Positions 17,333 through 25,851 of a stretch of 64,000 nt of DNA are shown in pieces. Source of the DNA: Chloroflexota bacterium (lineage in GTDB: Bacteria > Chloroflexota > Ktedonobacteria > Ktedonobacterales > JADMIN01); assembly GCA_021323855.1 (NCBI GenBank), contig JAJPKE010000013.1, positions 92,396 to 156,395 on the forward strand, written 5' to 3'. The translations under genes and the position numbers were made by a program. Positions within the stretch are counted from its first letter, which is position 1. Each line of letters begins with the position of its first letter. Below the pieces are notes generated by a model. The model did no database searches, was not told the origin of the DNA, and was given only the letters and a program-made list of their open reading frames with translations.

Positions 17333-18634
17333 CTACAACAACCCCAGGCGTGTGTAGGCGGTGTCTATGTGGGTGAGGTAGGCGCGCGGGTCGGCAATGG
17401 CGTTCAGTTCTTCCGGCGTGATCTGCGCCATGACCTCCGGGTCGTCTTTGAGCATGGCAAGCAAACCGGCTCCCTGGTCTTCATTGCGCCAGACCTTCTG
17501 TGCGTTGCGCTGCACCAACTTGTAAGCGGCCTGGCGGTCCATGCCTTTATCCACCAGCGCCAGCAGGATGCGCGAGGAGTAGATCAGGCCGCGTGTCATT
17601 TCCAGGTTGGCGCGCATCCGCTCCTCATCCACCTCTACGCCAGACATCACCTCGTTGAAGAGCCAGAGCATGTAATGCAGCGTAGCGGTGGCGTCCGGCA
17701 GGATGATGCGTTCGGCGGAGGAGTGGCTGATGTCGCGCTCGTGCCAGAGGGCTACATCTTCCATCGCCGTAGCCGCGTAGCCGCGCAGCACACGCGCCAG
17801 CCCGCAGACGCGCTCGGTCTTTTCGGGGTTGCGCTTGTGCGGCATCGCAGAGGACCCTTGCTGGTTGGCGGCGAACGGCTCGAAGGCTTCGCTGAGTTCG
17901 GTGCGTTGCAGATGGCGCATCTCCAGCGCCATCTTTTCGAGTGAAGAGCCGATCAGCGCCAGCGTCGTGACGTAGTGCGCGTGGCGGTCGCGCTGGATGA
18001 TCTGCGTGGAGACGGGCGCGGGACGCAAGCCCAACTGCTCGCAGACGTATTCTTCGATCACCGGCGGCACGGTGGCGTGCGTGCCGACCGCGCCAGAGAT
18101 AGCGCCGACGGCGATGTCGTCTATCGCGGCATCCAGGCGGGCGCGCGAACGGCGTAGCTCATCCACCCACATCGCCAGCTTGAAGCCGAAGGTGGTCGGC
18201 TCGGCGTGGATGCCGTGGGTGCGCCCGACCATCAGCGTATGGCGATGGCGCACGGCCAGTTGCGCGACGGTTTCATGCAGCGTGTCCAGCACGTGACGGA
18301 TGAGGAAACCGGCCTCCTGCAATTGGACGGCGAGCGCCGTATCCAGCATGTCGGATGAGGTGAGGCCGAGGTGCAGGAAGCGTCCCTCCGGTCCCAGGCG
18401 CTCCTGCACGGACCGTAGGAAGGAGATGACATCGTGATGGATTTCTCGTTCGAGTTCACGCGCACGTTCCAGGTCATAGGTCGCGCCGCGTATCTTCTGC
18501 ATGTCTTCGGCGGAGATGACGCCCTCGCGCTCCCAGCCCTCGCAGACCAATAGCTCGACGCGGAGCCAGGTATCCAGTTTATGCTCATCAGACCAGACCT
18601 GCGCCATCTCCGGCCTGGTGTATCGCTCGATCAT
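17333..18634 (-). CDS. purB: Adenylosuccinate lyase
   Basis: Fumarase/aspartase superfamily enzyme releasing fumarate at two steps of purine synthesis (SAICAR to AICAR; adenylosuccinate to AMP). About 433 aa from the ATG at 18634, which has AAGGGA upstream and begins MIERYTRPEMAQVWSDEHKL as in homologues; an in-frame start at 18676 is unlikely. Visible: HLGLTSSDMLDTALAVQL, VGRTHGIHAEPTTFG, and the signature loop GSSAMPHKRNPEKTERV with the catalytic Ser. No other pur gene is nearby. Confidence 0.95.
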   Translation of the reverse strand: MIERYTRPEMAQVWSDEHKLDTWLRVELLVCEGWEREGVISAEDMQKIRGATYDLERARELEREIHHDVISFLRSVQERLGPEGRFLHLGLTSSDMLDTALAVQLQEAGFLIRHVLDTLHETVAQLAVRHRHTLMVGRTHGIHAEPTTFGFKLAMWVDELRRSRARLDAAIDDIAVGAISGAVGTHATVPPVIEEYVCEQLGLRPAPVSTQIIQRDRHAHYVTTLALIGSSLEKMALEMRHLQRTELSEAFEPFAANQQGSSAMPHKRNPEKTERVCGLARVLRGYAATAMEDVALWHERDISHSSAERIILPDATATLHYMLWLFNEVMSGVEVDEERMRANLEMTRGLIYSSRILLALVDKGMDRQAAYKLVQRNAQKVWRNEDQGAGLLAMLKDDPEVMAQITPEELNAIADPRAYLTHIDTAYTRLGLL

Positions 18635-18772
18635 CGTGTGTCCCTTATATCCCTTGTGCTTCTCGTATCCAGCCATTCAATTGTTCGGTTGTGGCTCATA
18701 CGCACTGCCATGATTGGCCGTCTCACTGTGAACCCAACTTCTATGGTATCGCATGGCAGGAGTGAATTGCTG

Positions 18773-18812
18773 GCCCCCACCCCCAGCCCCTCCCCCGTGC
18801 GCGGGAGAGGGG
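18773..18812. repeat. C/T-rich inverted repeat, copy 3
   Basis: CCCCTCCCCCG faces CGGGAGAGGGG around GTG, preceded by CCCCCACCCCCAG. It lies between the 5' end of purB and the 3' end of the Lys/Ala-rich gene, about 50 bases beyond the latter's stop. Confidence 0.7.
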
Positions 18813-18863
18813 AGCGCAGAGCGGCGGGCGAAGGATGGGAGCAAGAGGTAACGAGTTTGTGTA

Positions 18864-20399
18864 CTACGCAGTGCGGCGATGGGAGGCGGCGCGGCGTTCG
18901 CTGGTTTGGCTGGTTGGGTCTGCGGCGGCGGGCGTGGCAGCGATGGCAGCAGGCTTCCTGGCTCTGGCGCTAGTGGTCTGCGTGGATGGCATTTGACGTT
19001 TCGCTGCGTTAGACCCAGCAGTGGACACAGGCGCAGTGTCCCAGAGCGAGAGCGGCTGAATAGCGGCAGCGGGCGCAGATGCGGCTTTGCGGGCGGTTTT
19101 GGGTGTGCGCGGCGTAGCAATTGGCGCAACCTCAGCGGCAGGCGCTTTTGGCTGCTTGGGCTGCGCTGGAGTGGGGGTCGTTGCGAGTTTCGTGGGCTTA
19201 GCAGCTTTTGTAGCTTTGATTGCTTTAGGCGCTTTGGTTGGCTGTACCGGCACGACCATTGCGGCAGGCTTGGTAGTCTTGGTAGTCTTGGTTGTCTTGG
19301 TTGTCTTAGCTGGTTTGGTTGGCTTGGCCGGTTGTTCTGACGCTGCTTTGCGGGCGCGTTGTTTAGGCGCTGCTGGTGTTGGCGCTGATATGACTGGCGT
19401 GGCTGGCGTGCTGGACCTCGCCTGCTTTTTCGCTCGCGTTGCTGGCGTAATGGGTTTCGCTGTCTTTTTCGTTGGCTCTGCGGGTGCGAGCGTAGCAGCC
19501 GGTTGCGCTGGCGTGACCTTTACAGCCTTTGCAGTGCGGTTCTTTGGCGTTGTGGACGTGGCTGGTGTGGTCGTTATGGTCTTCGCGGCGCGCTTCTTTG
19601 GCGTTGCAGGCATTACCGGCGCGGCTGGTTTGGCGGAGGCGGCTGGCGCTTGTAACGTGGGAGGCGTAGCGGGCTGCGTGTGGCTGGTCCGCTTGGCTTT
19701 CTCGCGCTGAGCAACCGGTGCGATAGCTGGCGCAACCGGAGCCTGCTGTTTCGCCCGTCCGCTCGTCTGCTCATGTGCGGCAGTCGTTGTGGCGCTCGCT
19801 TTTGTCAATTTCGTTGCCGTTTTTGCCGCGATGTTCTTTTTTGGCGACTCAATGGCTTGCTCAATCGTTGGCGCTGGCTGAGCCACCTCTACAGGTGCAT
19901 GCGCAGCGATTTTTTCAGGCTTCTTTGCGCGTTTGGGCGTGGCAGATTGCGAAAGCGTATCATCCACTCTTGCCGTTTTTGCCGCGATTTCATTTTTTTT
20001 CGCGCGTTGGATGTCCTCTATGGTGCTATTGGCGCTTGCGGTTTTGCTGGCGCGTTCAGCCTTTTCAGCCTTTTCAGCCTTTTTCGCCGCTGCTTTGGCT
20101 GCTACTACTGGGTCTACAGCGCGTTTAAGGCGTTCGCCCTCCAACACGCCAACATAGAAGTAATGGGGGCGCAGGTGTTCGTTGGCTTCCAGCCGCAGCG
20201 CAATGGTGGGTAGGTCCGCGCCTTTGCGGCTGCGGCGCGGCGCGGCGCTGGTGGGAGCAGGGATCAGCGCTGGGTTGAGTTGGCAGGTGGTCGGCTCGTA
20301 GCCGACACGCTCGCGGTAGCGTTGCGCGGCCTCGGCCACCTTCAACGCCAGTGGCCGGCGGATATCGTCATCGTACCAGAGCAGTCCTGATGCCATCAT
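18864..20399 (-). CDS. Lys/Ala/Thr/Pro-rich protein with histone H1-like tail
   Basis: About 511 aa. The first 95 residues form a small non-repetitive domain (GLLWYDDDIRRPLALKVAEA, YEPTTCQLNPALI, LRPHYFYVGVLEGERLKRAV) of unknown family. The remaining 400 are low complexity, dominated by Lys, Ala, Thr and Pro, with runs such as KTTKTTKTTKTTKPAA and KAPKAIKATKAAKPTKLA, closely resembling H1-type nucleoid proteins. There is no signal peptide. A role in DNA or RNA binding or nucleoid organisation is inferred from composition. AGGA lies upstream of ATG-ATG. A consensus promoter at 20634-20663 gives a 5' leader of about 225 bases. Confidence 0.65.
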   Translation of the reverse strand: MMASGLLWYDDDIRRPLALKVAEAAQRYRERVGYEPTTCQLNPALIPAPTSAAPRRSRKGADLPTIALRLEANEHLRPHYFYVGVLEGERLKRAVDPVVAAKAAAKKAEKAEKAERASKTASANSTIEDIQRAKKNEIAAKTARVDDTLSQSATPKRAKKPEKIAAHAPVEVAQPAPTIEQAIESPKKNIAAKTATKLTKASATTTAAHEQTSGRAKQQAPVAPAIAPVAQREKAKRTSHTQPATPPTLQAPAASAKPAAPVMPATPKKRAAKTITTTPATSTTPKNRTAKAVKVTPAQPAATLAPAEPTKKTAKPITPATRAKKQARSSTPATPVISAPTPAAPKQRARKAASEQPAKPTKPAKTTKTTKTTKTTKPAAMVVPVQPTKAPKAIKATKAAKPTKLATTPTPAQPKQPKAPAAEVAPIATPRTPKTARKAASAPAAAIQPLSLWDTAPVSTAGSNAAKRQMPSTQTTSARARKPAAIAATPAAADPTSQTSERRAASHRRTA

Positions 20400-20633
20400 A
20401 TGGTATGTCCTATCTATCGTCTATCGTCTATCTCTGCTGATGAGTTGGTTGGTTTCGGTCGTATGGGATGCACAACCATTCCACAGAAACGAACTCTGTG
20501 GAGACGCTGGCCTGAACAATTCTGTTGTCTACTTGTGTGTCTGTATGCCAGGACGGTTCAGGCGGCGAATAGTCATGCTAGTGCTGGCATCCCCTACCAA
20601 TGGGCTGTCTTACATAGAACTTCTGTTCAATTC

Positions 20634-20663
20634 AGTATAAAATGGAAATGCGAGGAGCGTCAA
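20634..20663 (-). promoter_or_regulatory. Promoter of the H1-like gene
   Basis: On the minus strand TTGACG, 18 bases, TATACT. Same hexamers as the promoter at 7341-7369. Confidence 0.6.
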
Positions 20664-20837
20664 GAAGACAATGCCCCATAAGACAACTGGGGATATTCCT
20701 TGTTATTATGGATGGTGGTTATTATGGATAATGGGAGCTTGCTACTGAAGGGCGGCAGAGGTTGTTCGTGGGATTGTTAGGTCGTCTCGACGAGACTGGT
20801 TGCCCACGTTGAGAGAACAGGCGGCAGAGATGCTGCT

Positions 20838-20880
20838 GGCTGGCCTGGCAGCTCATTTCCATGCCGCCGATAGGCCAGCC
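20838..20880. terminator. Hairpin downstream of the alcohol dehydrogenase
   Basis: GGCTGGCCT (20838-20846) pairs with AGGCCAGCC (20872-20880), and GGCA/TGCC extends the inner stem. It begins about 33 bases past the stop codon of the minus-strand gene. There is no U-tract. Confidence 0.45.
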
Positions 20881-20912
20881 TCTCACTTAGTCCACAACGC
20901 TTGCGCTTCCGC

Positions 20913-21965
20913 CTAGTCGAAGACAATCAGCGGCTTAATCACCCCGTCAAGCTTCTTGTCCATGATCTCGAACGCTTGGAGCATTTCGCCAAAGTGGAGG
21001 GTGTGCGTTGTCATTACGGTTGGATCCAGGCGCTTCATTTCGAGAATGCGCAGCAGGCGGTCCATGCGCAGCCGGCCACCTGGGCACAATCCCGTCGCAA
21101 TGGTCTTATCCGCCATCCCCACCCCCCAATCGAGGCGCGGAATATGCACGAACTCGCCTTCGCCGAAGTACCCCGTAATAGAGATGGTGCCGCCAGGTTT
21201 GGTCACTTTAATGCAGTTCTGGAATGTGATGTCTGCACCGAGCGCCTCGATGGCCGTATCTACTCCAATGCCATCTGTCAGCTCCAGGATACGCTCGACA
21301 GCATCCTCTTTGGTAAAGTCCACAATCACGTCAGCGCCATAGTGACGTGCCAGGTCCTGCCGCTTTGGTATTGACTCGACACCAATGACCAGACCAGCCC
21401 CACGCAGCTTCGCGCCGAACGTCGCCATGAGACCAACCGGCCCCTCAGCAAAGACGGCCACAGTACCGCCAATCGGGATATTCCCGTGTTCTGCCCCCAT
21501 GAAACCGGTGGAGAGCATGTCACAGCAATACACAGCCTCCTCGTCGGTGACACTATCGGGAATCTTTGCCATGTTAGCGTCTGCCTCGTTGACATGAAAA
21601 TACTCAGCGAAGACGCCATCTTTGATGTTGGCAAACTTCCAGCCGCCAAGCGGTCCGCCGGATTGCGATGAGTGACCCCCCTGGGCAGCCAAATCGCCCC
21701 AGTCCGGCGTAATCGCGCCAACGACGACGCGGTCGCCGGGCTTGAAGAGTGTGACATGGCTACCCACGTCGTGGACGACGCCGACTGCTTCATGTCCCAG
21801 CGTCAGATTTTCCCGTGGTCCAATTGCACCATGCACCGTGTGGGTGTCAGACGTGCAGATGAGTGCCCGGGTAGTCTTTACAACAGCGTCGTTGGGGCCG
21901 GGAACAGGGATAGGTTTGTCCATGAACCCCACGTGCCCCAATGACTGCATCACGAACGTGCGCAT
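20913..21965 (-). CDS. Zinc-dependent secondary alcohol dehydrogenase (TbADH-like)
   Basis: Medium-chain dehydrogenase, about 351 aa, very close in layout to the Thermoanaerobacter secondary alcohol dehydrogenase. Catalytic zinc ligands Cys37 (ICTSDTH), His58 (LTLGHEAVG) and Asp149 (YCCDMLSTG) are present; the four-Cys structural zinc lobe is absent, as in that subfamily. The Rossmann motif is VAVFAEGPVGLMA. The strand-2 end reads GVESIPKR, where a Glu stands in place of the Gly-Ser-Arg used for NADPH, so NAD(H) preference is likely. The start at 21965 follows AGGAGGG. It lies 32 bases downstream of a glucose-dehydrogenase-like gene, presumably one operon. Confidence 0.87.
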   Translation of the reverse strand: MRTFVMQSLGHVGFMDKPIPVPGPNDAVVKTTRALICTSDTHTVHGAIGPRENLTLGHEAVGVVHDVGSHVTLFKPGDRVVVGAITPDWGDLAAQGGHSSQSGGPLGGWKFANIKDGVFAEYFHVNEADANMAKIPDSVTDEEAVYCCDMLSTGFMGAEHGNIPIGGTVAVFAEGPVGLMATFGAKLRGAGLVIGVESIPKRQDLARHYGADVIVDFTKEDAVERILELTDGIGVDTAIEALGADITFQNCIKVTKPGGTISITGYFGEGEFVHIPRLDWGVGMADKTIATGLCPGGRLRMDRLLRILEMKRLDPTVMTTHTLHFGEMLQAFEIMDKKLDGVIKPLIVFD

Positions 21966-21997
21966 TTTGGATGCCCTCCTTCTTCGTTCTTGCTCCA

Positions 21998-23113
21998 CTA
22001 CTTCGGCTCAAAGCTCAGTACGTTTTTGATGCCGCTGGACTGCCCCAACAGGAGATCGCGATAGGCATCCAGTGGATAGCGACCAGAGATGATGGTGTCG
22101 AACACTTCAGGCCAGCGCTCCATAAATGTTTTAATGTGCCGTATGGCCGATACATGGTCTACGCTGCCAGCATTCACCGTTCCCAGAATGACCTGATTTT
22201 TCAGGACCATATTGCGCATGAGGGTGTCTGTGTCCAATTCCTTGTGTGCGCCCAGACCGGGCACACCAGTGAGTACGAGGATGCTATTGGGACTCAGCGC
22301 CATGATGGCCTGAAAGGCGAGCTGTGATACTCCGGTTGCTTCATAGATGAAGTGGACGTGGCCAATGAGATCGGTGAAGCTAGTTGAGGGATTCTCCGGA
22401 GAGATGTAACGCGCGCCGATAGTCTCTACGAGCTGCGACTTCGAGTTGGGCGGCGGCACACGATCATACACGTAGGTTTCAATGTCCATTGCCCGCAGCG
22501 CCATTGCTCCGAGCAATCCTATTGCGCCAGCGCCCAGGATGGCTGCGGTCAATTCACTACGTTCTGGACTCTGTGGCGTTATCTCCGCTAACCAGGGCAT
22601 GCGCCGCTCGATGTGCAATGCCTGGGACAAGGCTTTTTCTGCGATGGTGAGCGGCTCGGTGAGAACGCCCACCTTGCGCAACGCCGCTGGAACAACATGC
22701 AGATATTGCGCGTCGTCCACGACATATTCGGCAAGGAAGCCATGCAGCCCCTTAATGCCCCGCTCGGTGAAATCGCCGGTAACACAGAAGTCCGAACGAC
22801 CAGCCCGGCAGGCATGACACTCCGCGTGAGGACAAGGGCGACGCACCATTATCACGGCGAGATCACCAACTGAGATGCCCTGCACTGCTGGACCAATCTC
22901 TACCACTTCGCCTAGTGACTCATGTCCGAGAATGAGGTAGTCTGAGCCGTCCGGCGGCGTGCCATACTGGAAGGAACTGATCTCTCTATCGGTACCGCAG
23001 ATGCCCACGTCAAGCATACGCAGCTTGACCTCCGTGGGGCGTGCAATCTGTGGCTCCTCAACATCAATGAGCTTCACCTCGTGCGCGTGCGGGAATACAG
23101 CAACCGCCCGCAT
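21998..23113 (-). CDS. Glucose 1-dehydrogenase-like zinc MDR
   Basis: About 371 aa, resembling the archaeal-type glucose 1-dehydrogenase of the medium-chain family. Visible: GICGTDREISSFQYG (Cys39 as zinc ligand), ILGHESLGEVVEIG, a structural-zinc Cys cluster in RRPCPHAECHACRAGRSDFC, LTEPLTIAEKAL and the NAD(P) motif AILGAGAIGLLGAMAL. The C-terminal KNVLSFEP resembles the conserved end of that family. The substrate is inferred: a sugar or polyol oxidised to its lactone or ketone. GGAGGAGG precedes the ATG. It is first in an operon with the secondary alcohol dehydrogenase. Confidence 0.8.
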   Translation of the reverse strand: MRAVAVFPHAHEVKLIDVEEPQIARPTEVKLRMLDVGICGTDREISSFQYGTPPDGSDYLILGHESLGEVVEIGPAVQGISVGDLAVIMVRRPCPHAECHACRAGRSDFCVTGDFTERGIKGLHGFLAEYVVDDAQYLHVVPAALRKVGVLTEPLTIAEKALSQALHIERRMPWLAEITPQSPERSELTAAILGAGAIGLLGAMALRAMDIETYVYDRVPPPNSKSQLVETIGARYISPENPSTSFTDLIGHVHFIYEATGVSQLAFQAIMALSPNSILVLTGVPGLGAHKELDTDTLMRNMVLKNQVILGTVNAGSVDHVSAIRHIKTFMERWPEVFDTIISGRYPLDAYRDLLLGQSSGIKNVLSFEPK

Positions 23114-23284
23114 ATGGATACCTCCTCCTTATCAGCATGAACACAGACCCGCAGATCCTCGTAGAAGCAAACACATCGAGCCTGACACTGATGTGGCTAA
23201 GCCAGGTAGCATGATGGAGCGACAACGGCGCTCAGTTCGCATTTCCGCAACGCCGTCGTCACGATTTGCAAGATATATACCAGT

Positions 23285-23305
23285 GCTGAAACGCAGCATT
23301 TCAGC
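23285..23305. terminator. Hairpin abutting the RT stop codon
   Basis: GCTGAAA (23285-23291) pairs with TTTCAGC (23299-23305), ending directly at the TAA of the reverse transcriptase gene. No U-tract, so a weak or structural element. Confidence 0.35.
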
Positions 23306-25774
23306 TTAGAGCGGCATATTAGTTTCCGTATCGCCTGCTTCGCCCTCCGCCAGGTAGCGTTGCGTGATGAGTTGGACAGGCACCAGTTCAGTGAAGAGGA
23401 AGCGGAAGGTGCCGAAATGGTCGAGCAGTTGCGATCCATAAGAGTAGAGAACCCAGCGCCAATAGGCGGAGAGTGATTGTTGTTTGCCACCGCTCAACTG
23501 TTTGCCACGGCTGATGAAATCCTGCACCAGCGTTTCCATCACATTGTTCGAGATGGGAGTGGTTGGCTCGATTAATACCAGGTGATGCGCATAGAAACGC
23601 GACCAGTCGTTGTTGCGCCGTTGCCAGTCTGCGCCTCGCACGTCGGGTGCCGCGACAGTCTTTTGCTGGGCGTACCTTTCCGCATAGCTGGCGGCGAGCA
23701 TTGCCGGCTGTTTCAGGCCGAGGCCACCAGCGGTAATCGGCCAGTAGAACCAGGATTCCGGCAACTGGACGGTCGCGTCGTTCGTAAGAAAACGCTCGCT
23801 GATCTGGTGGCGTAGCCTAGCAACAATGCCGGTGGTGTCATCGAAGAGCGCATAATGGAAATGGGCAATGGCATCGGCGATGCTCTGCCGGTGCGCCTCG
23901 CCAAGCGGTGCGCGAATCGCCAGCGTATGCTCAAAATACGCGACGGCGCTATTGTATGCCTCGACGCAGGCGATAATCGAAGGAGCTTGCGCAATTTGCT
24001 CTTTTACTTGCTCCACGTAGGCATCGAACGCGGCGCGATTCACCCGCCATTCGCCATCGTCAGCAAGCGAGAGATGCAGCCAGGTAGGCGCTGCGGATGG
24101 TAGCGTATCAGGCAGCGTTCCTGCGCCTCCTTCGCCGATGACCACAGCGCCGCACTTTTCGGCGTTGATTTCCAGCCCGCACGCACGGCAAAACTCCTGA
24201 AGCGCCTGCCAGGCGTTGAGGGCTTCTGTTTCGGAGGCGGCGATCATCCCAATGTCATCCACCATACGCACGATGAACACTCGCGCCGCTCGCTGTACAT
24301 GCAGGTCCAGCAGGCGCAAGACGAGTTCGCCTAGCATGTCTCCCAGCGCGCGGTGATTCGGCACACCAGCACGCGCCATCACGATATCGCCGCCGCCCTG
24401 CATAGGAACTGCCAGATAGCGCCGGAAGAATGCCAGGTCGCGCGCGCTCAGGCCGAAACGTTCGAGGATAGTCAGCAACATTTCGTGCGAAAGGCTGGCG
24501 TAGAAGTTTTTGAGGTCGGCCTTGATGACATAGAGCGGCTGATCGGGAAAAGCTGCCCGGCCAAGCTGTATCTCCGCGTGCAGCAGCGTCAGCGCCTTAT
24601 CCATTGCGCCAGTCTCCACCTCGCCGCTATAGCCGTCGAAGTGATCGAAGTGGCGCAGTTCTTCCTGCCACTCCGCCCGTCTCGCGTAGATGGAGCCGCT
24701 TTCACCCCAATAGCGCAGTTGTTCTTCGAGCGGGGCATCAGGCGCCGGTTCACCCGGCTGGGCATCGCGCTCTTCCCAGATATCAATGCCAGGCGTCAAC
24801 GCAGATGCCGAACGGCTCGCTACCATACGGCGCTCATTCTGAATGATGATATCAGGCGCTCCCAGTTCCAAAAGTCGTTGCAGGCGATGCAGCCGGTTCG
24901 CATGTGGTTGGGAAAATAGGCTGGCAAGAACCACCTGCCAGCGATTGCCCAGCAGTGAGAGCAAACATGCTGATGGCAAGTCTTCATCGAGGAATACGCG
25001 CCATTTCGTACGCGACCAGAGCGCGCGAACTGGCACGCCCTGCTCTGGCCAGGACCACTCAGCGATGGTATCTAGCAGGATGGTGAGCGCATCGGAGAGT
25101 TCGCGTTGCAGCATATCGCTATGCACAAATCGCAACGCTTGGCTCCGCAATGCTGGCGAGCGATAGCGGTCTTTGCTGATCTCTTCGAGGATGGGCTGTA
25201 GCTCCTCTGGCAGCACGCGCATGTAGACCTCGCTATCGGCGGCAGCCTGGACTTTCGCGCGGATGTCTGGCGTGTTCAGGCTGGTCGCGTCGAAGAGACC
25301 GGCAAGGAAATCTGCATGTCCGTCTGCATTGTTTAGCTGAGCGGCCTGGGTGAGCGACTCTGCCAGGGCAGCGCGTTGTGTGGCGGTCTCTTGTGTGTTC
25401 TGCCCGGAGGCATTCGCCCAGTCTTCGAGTAGCGCGCCGAATAGATAGATGATCTCGGCGCGCAGGCGCCCCTGGACCAGCGCGCGTTCCAGATGTTGAC
25501 GCCAATAGCTGATGGATTCTGTGGAGGCGTGGCCGCTAGCAATTTCGCGCAAGAGCAATTCGAGATTGGTGACGTCAGGATGGAGCGGTTGTTTAGCAAA
25601 GCGCAGTTCGCGCAGCCCATCATAGAGGATGCGAACGCGCTCACTGTCGTCCAACGCAGCGGCAGCTTTTGCCGTCAGTTCATCATACGCGGCGAGGGTA
25701 TGTGTGCGCTGGGTGCGCAACTCTCGCAACTTCATTTGCGTAATGAATTGCTCACTCGACGTAAACATCGGCAT
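23306..25774 (-). CDS. Reverse transcriptase, non-retron, rvt-like
   Basis: About 822 aa with a single palm domain in the middle. Motif A is VIKADLKNFYASLSHEML (Asp420), motif B ARAGVPNHRALGDMLGEL (about 468-485), motif C IVRMVDDIGM (Asp506-Asp507, Val before the pair where most RTs have Ala in YADD), and motif D follows (LQEFCRACGLEINAEKCG). About 400 residues of helical sequence precede the palm and about 280 follow it, including WFYWPITAGGLGLKQP (675-690). No maturase X/En domain, integrase, nitrilase or primase domain is visible. The extended ends and the 'GGLGL.(N/Q)P' block recall the single-copy rvt cellular RTs; UG/DRT defence RTs are the main alternative. AGGAGG precedes the ATG. It lies 77 bases after a TIR gene on the same strand. 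Confidence 0.85.
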   Translation of the reverse strand: MPMFTSSEQFITQMKLRELRTQRTHTLAAYDELTAKAAAALDDSERVRILYDGLRELRFAKQPLHPDVTNLELLLREIASGHASTESISYWRQHLERALVQGRLRAEIIYLFGALLEDWANASGQNTQETATQRAALAESLTQAAQLNNADGHADFLAGLFDATSLNTPDIRAKVQAAADSEVYMRVLPEELQPILEEISKDRYRSPALRSQALRFVHSDMLQRELSDALTILLDTIAEWSWPEQGVPVRALWSRTKWRVFLDEDLPSACLLSLLGNRWQVVLASLFSQPHANRLHRLQRLLELGAPDIIIQNERRMVASRSASALTPGIDIWEERDAQPGEPAPDAPLEEQLRYWGESGSIYARRAEWQEELRHFDHFDGYSGEVETGAMDKALTLLHAEIQLGRAAFPDQPLYVIKADLKNFYASLSHEMLLTILERFGLSARDLAFFRRYLAVPMQGGGDIVMARAGVPNHRALGDMLGELVLRLLDLHVQRAARVFIVRMVDDIGMIAASETEALNAWQALQEFCRACGLEINAEKCGAVVIGEGGAGTLPDTLPSAAPTWLHLSLADDGEWRVNRAAFDAYVEQVKEQIAQAPSIIACVEAYNSAVAYFEHTLAIRAPLGEAHRQSIADAIAHFHYALFDDTTGIVARLRHQISERFLTNDATVQLPESWFYWPITAGGLGLKQPAMLAASYAERYAQQKTVAAPDVRGADWQRRNNDWSRFYAHHLVLIEPTTPISNNVMETLVQDFISRGKQLSGGKQQSLSAYWRWVLYSYGSQLLDHFGTFRFLFTELVPVQLITQRYLAEGEAGDTETNMPL

Positions 25775-25851
25775 GGACGTAGCCTCCTGGCAGGCGCGAA
25801 TGACTGAACTGCATGCGTGAGAGGAGACAGCTTGACTCCCGCTATAGCAGT

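Larger units (their letters stand above)
20400..20912. other. Intergenic region with promoter and hairpin
   Basis: About 510 bases with no credible gene. Contains the minus-strand promoter of the Lys/Ala-rich gene (20634-20663) and a stable hairpin just beyond the alcohol dehydrogenase stop (20838-20880). Confidence 0.6.

Noticed and set aside
18879..20213. Several Gly/Leu/Phe-rich plus-strand open frames
   Set aside because: They are complements of the Lys/Ala/Thr-rich gene; hydrophobic repeats arise from the reverse reading of Lys/Ala/Pro codons.
23114..25851. Retron or group II intron reading of the RT
   Set aside because: Only 77 bases lie upstream of the RT, too short for an msr/msd, and I saw no paired a1/a2 repeats. 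No intron domain V/VI-like structure or maturase/endonuclease domain is present.
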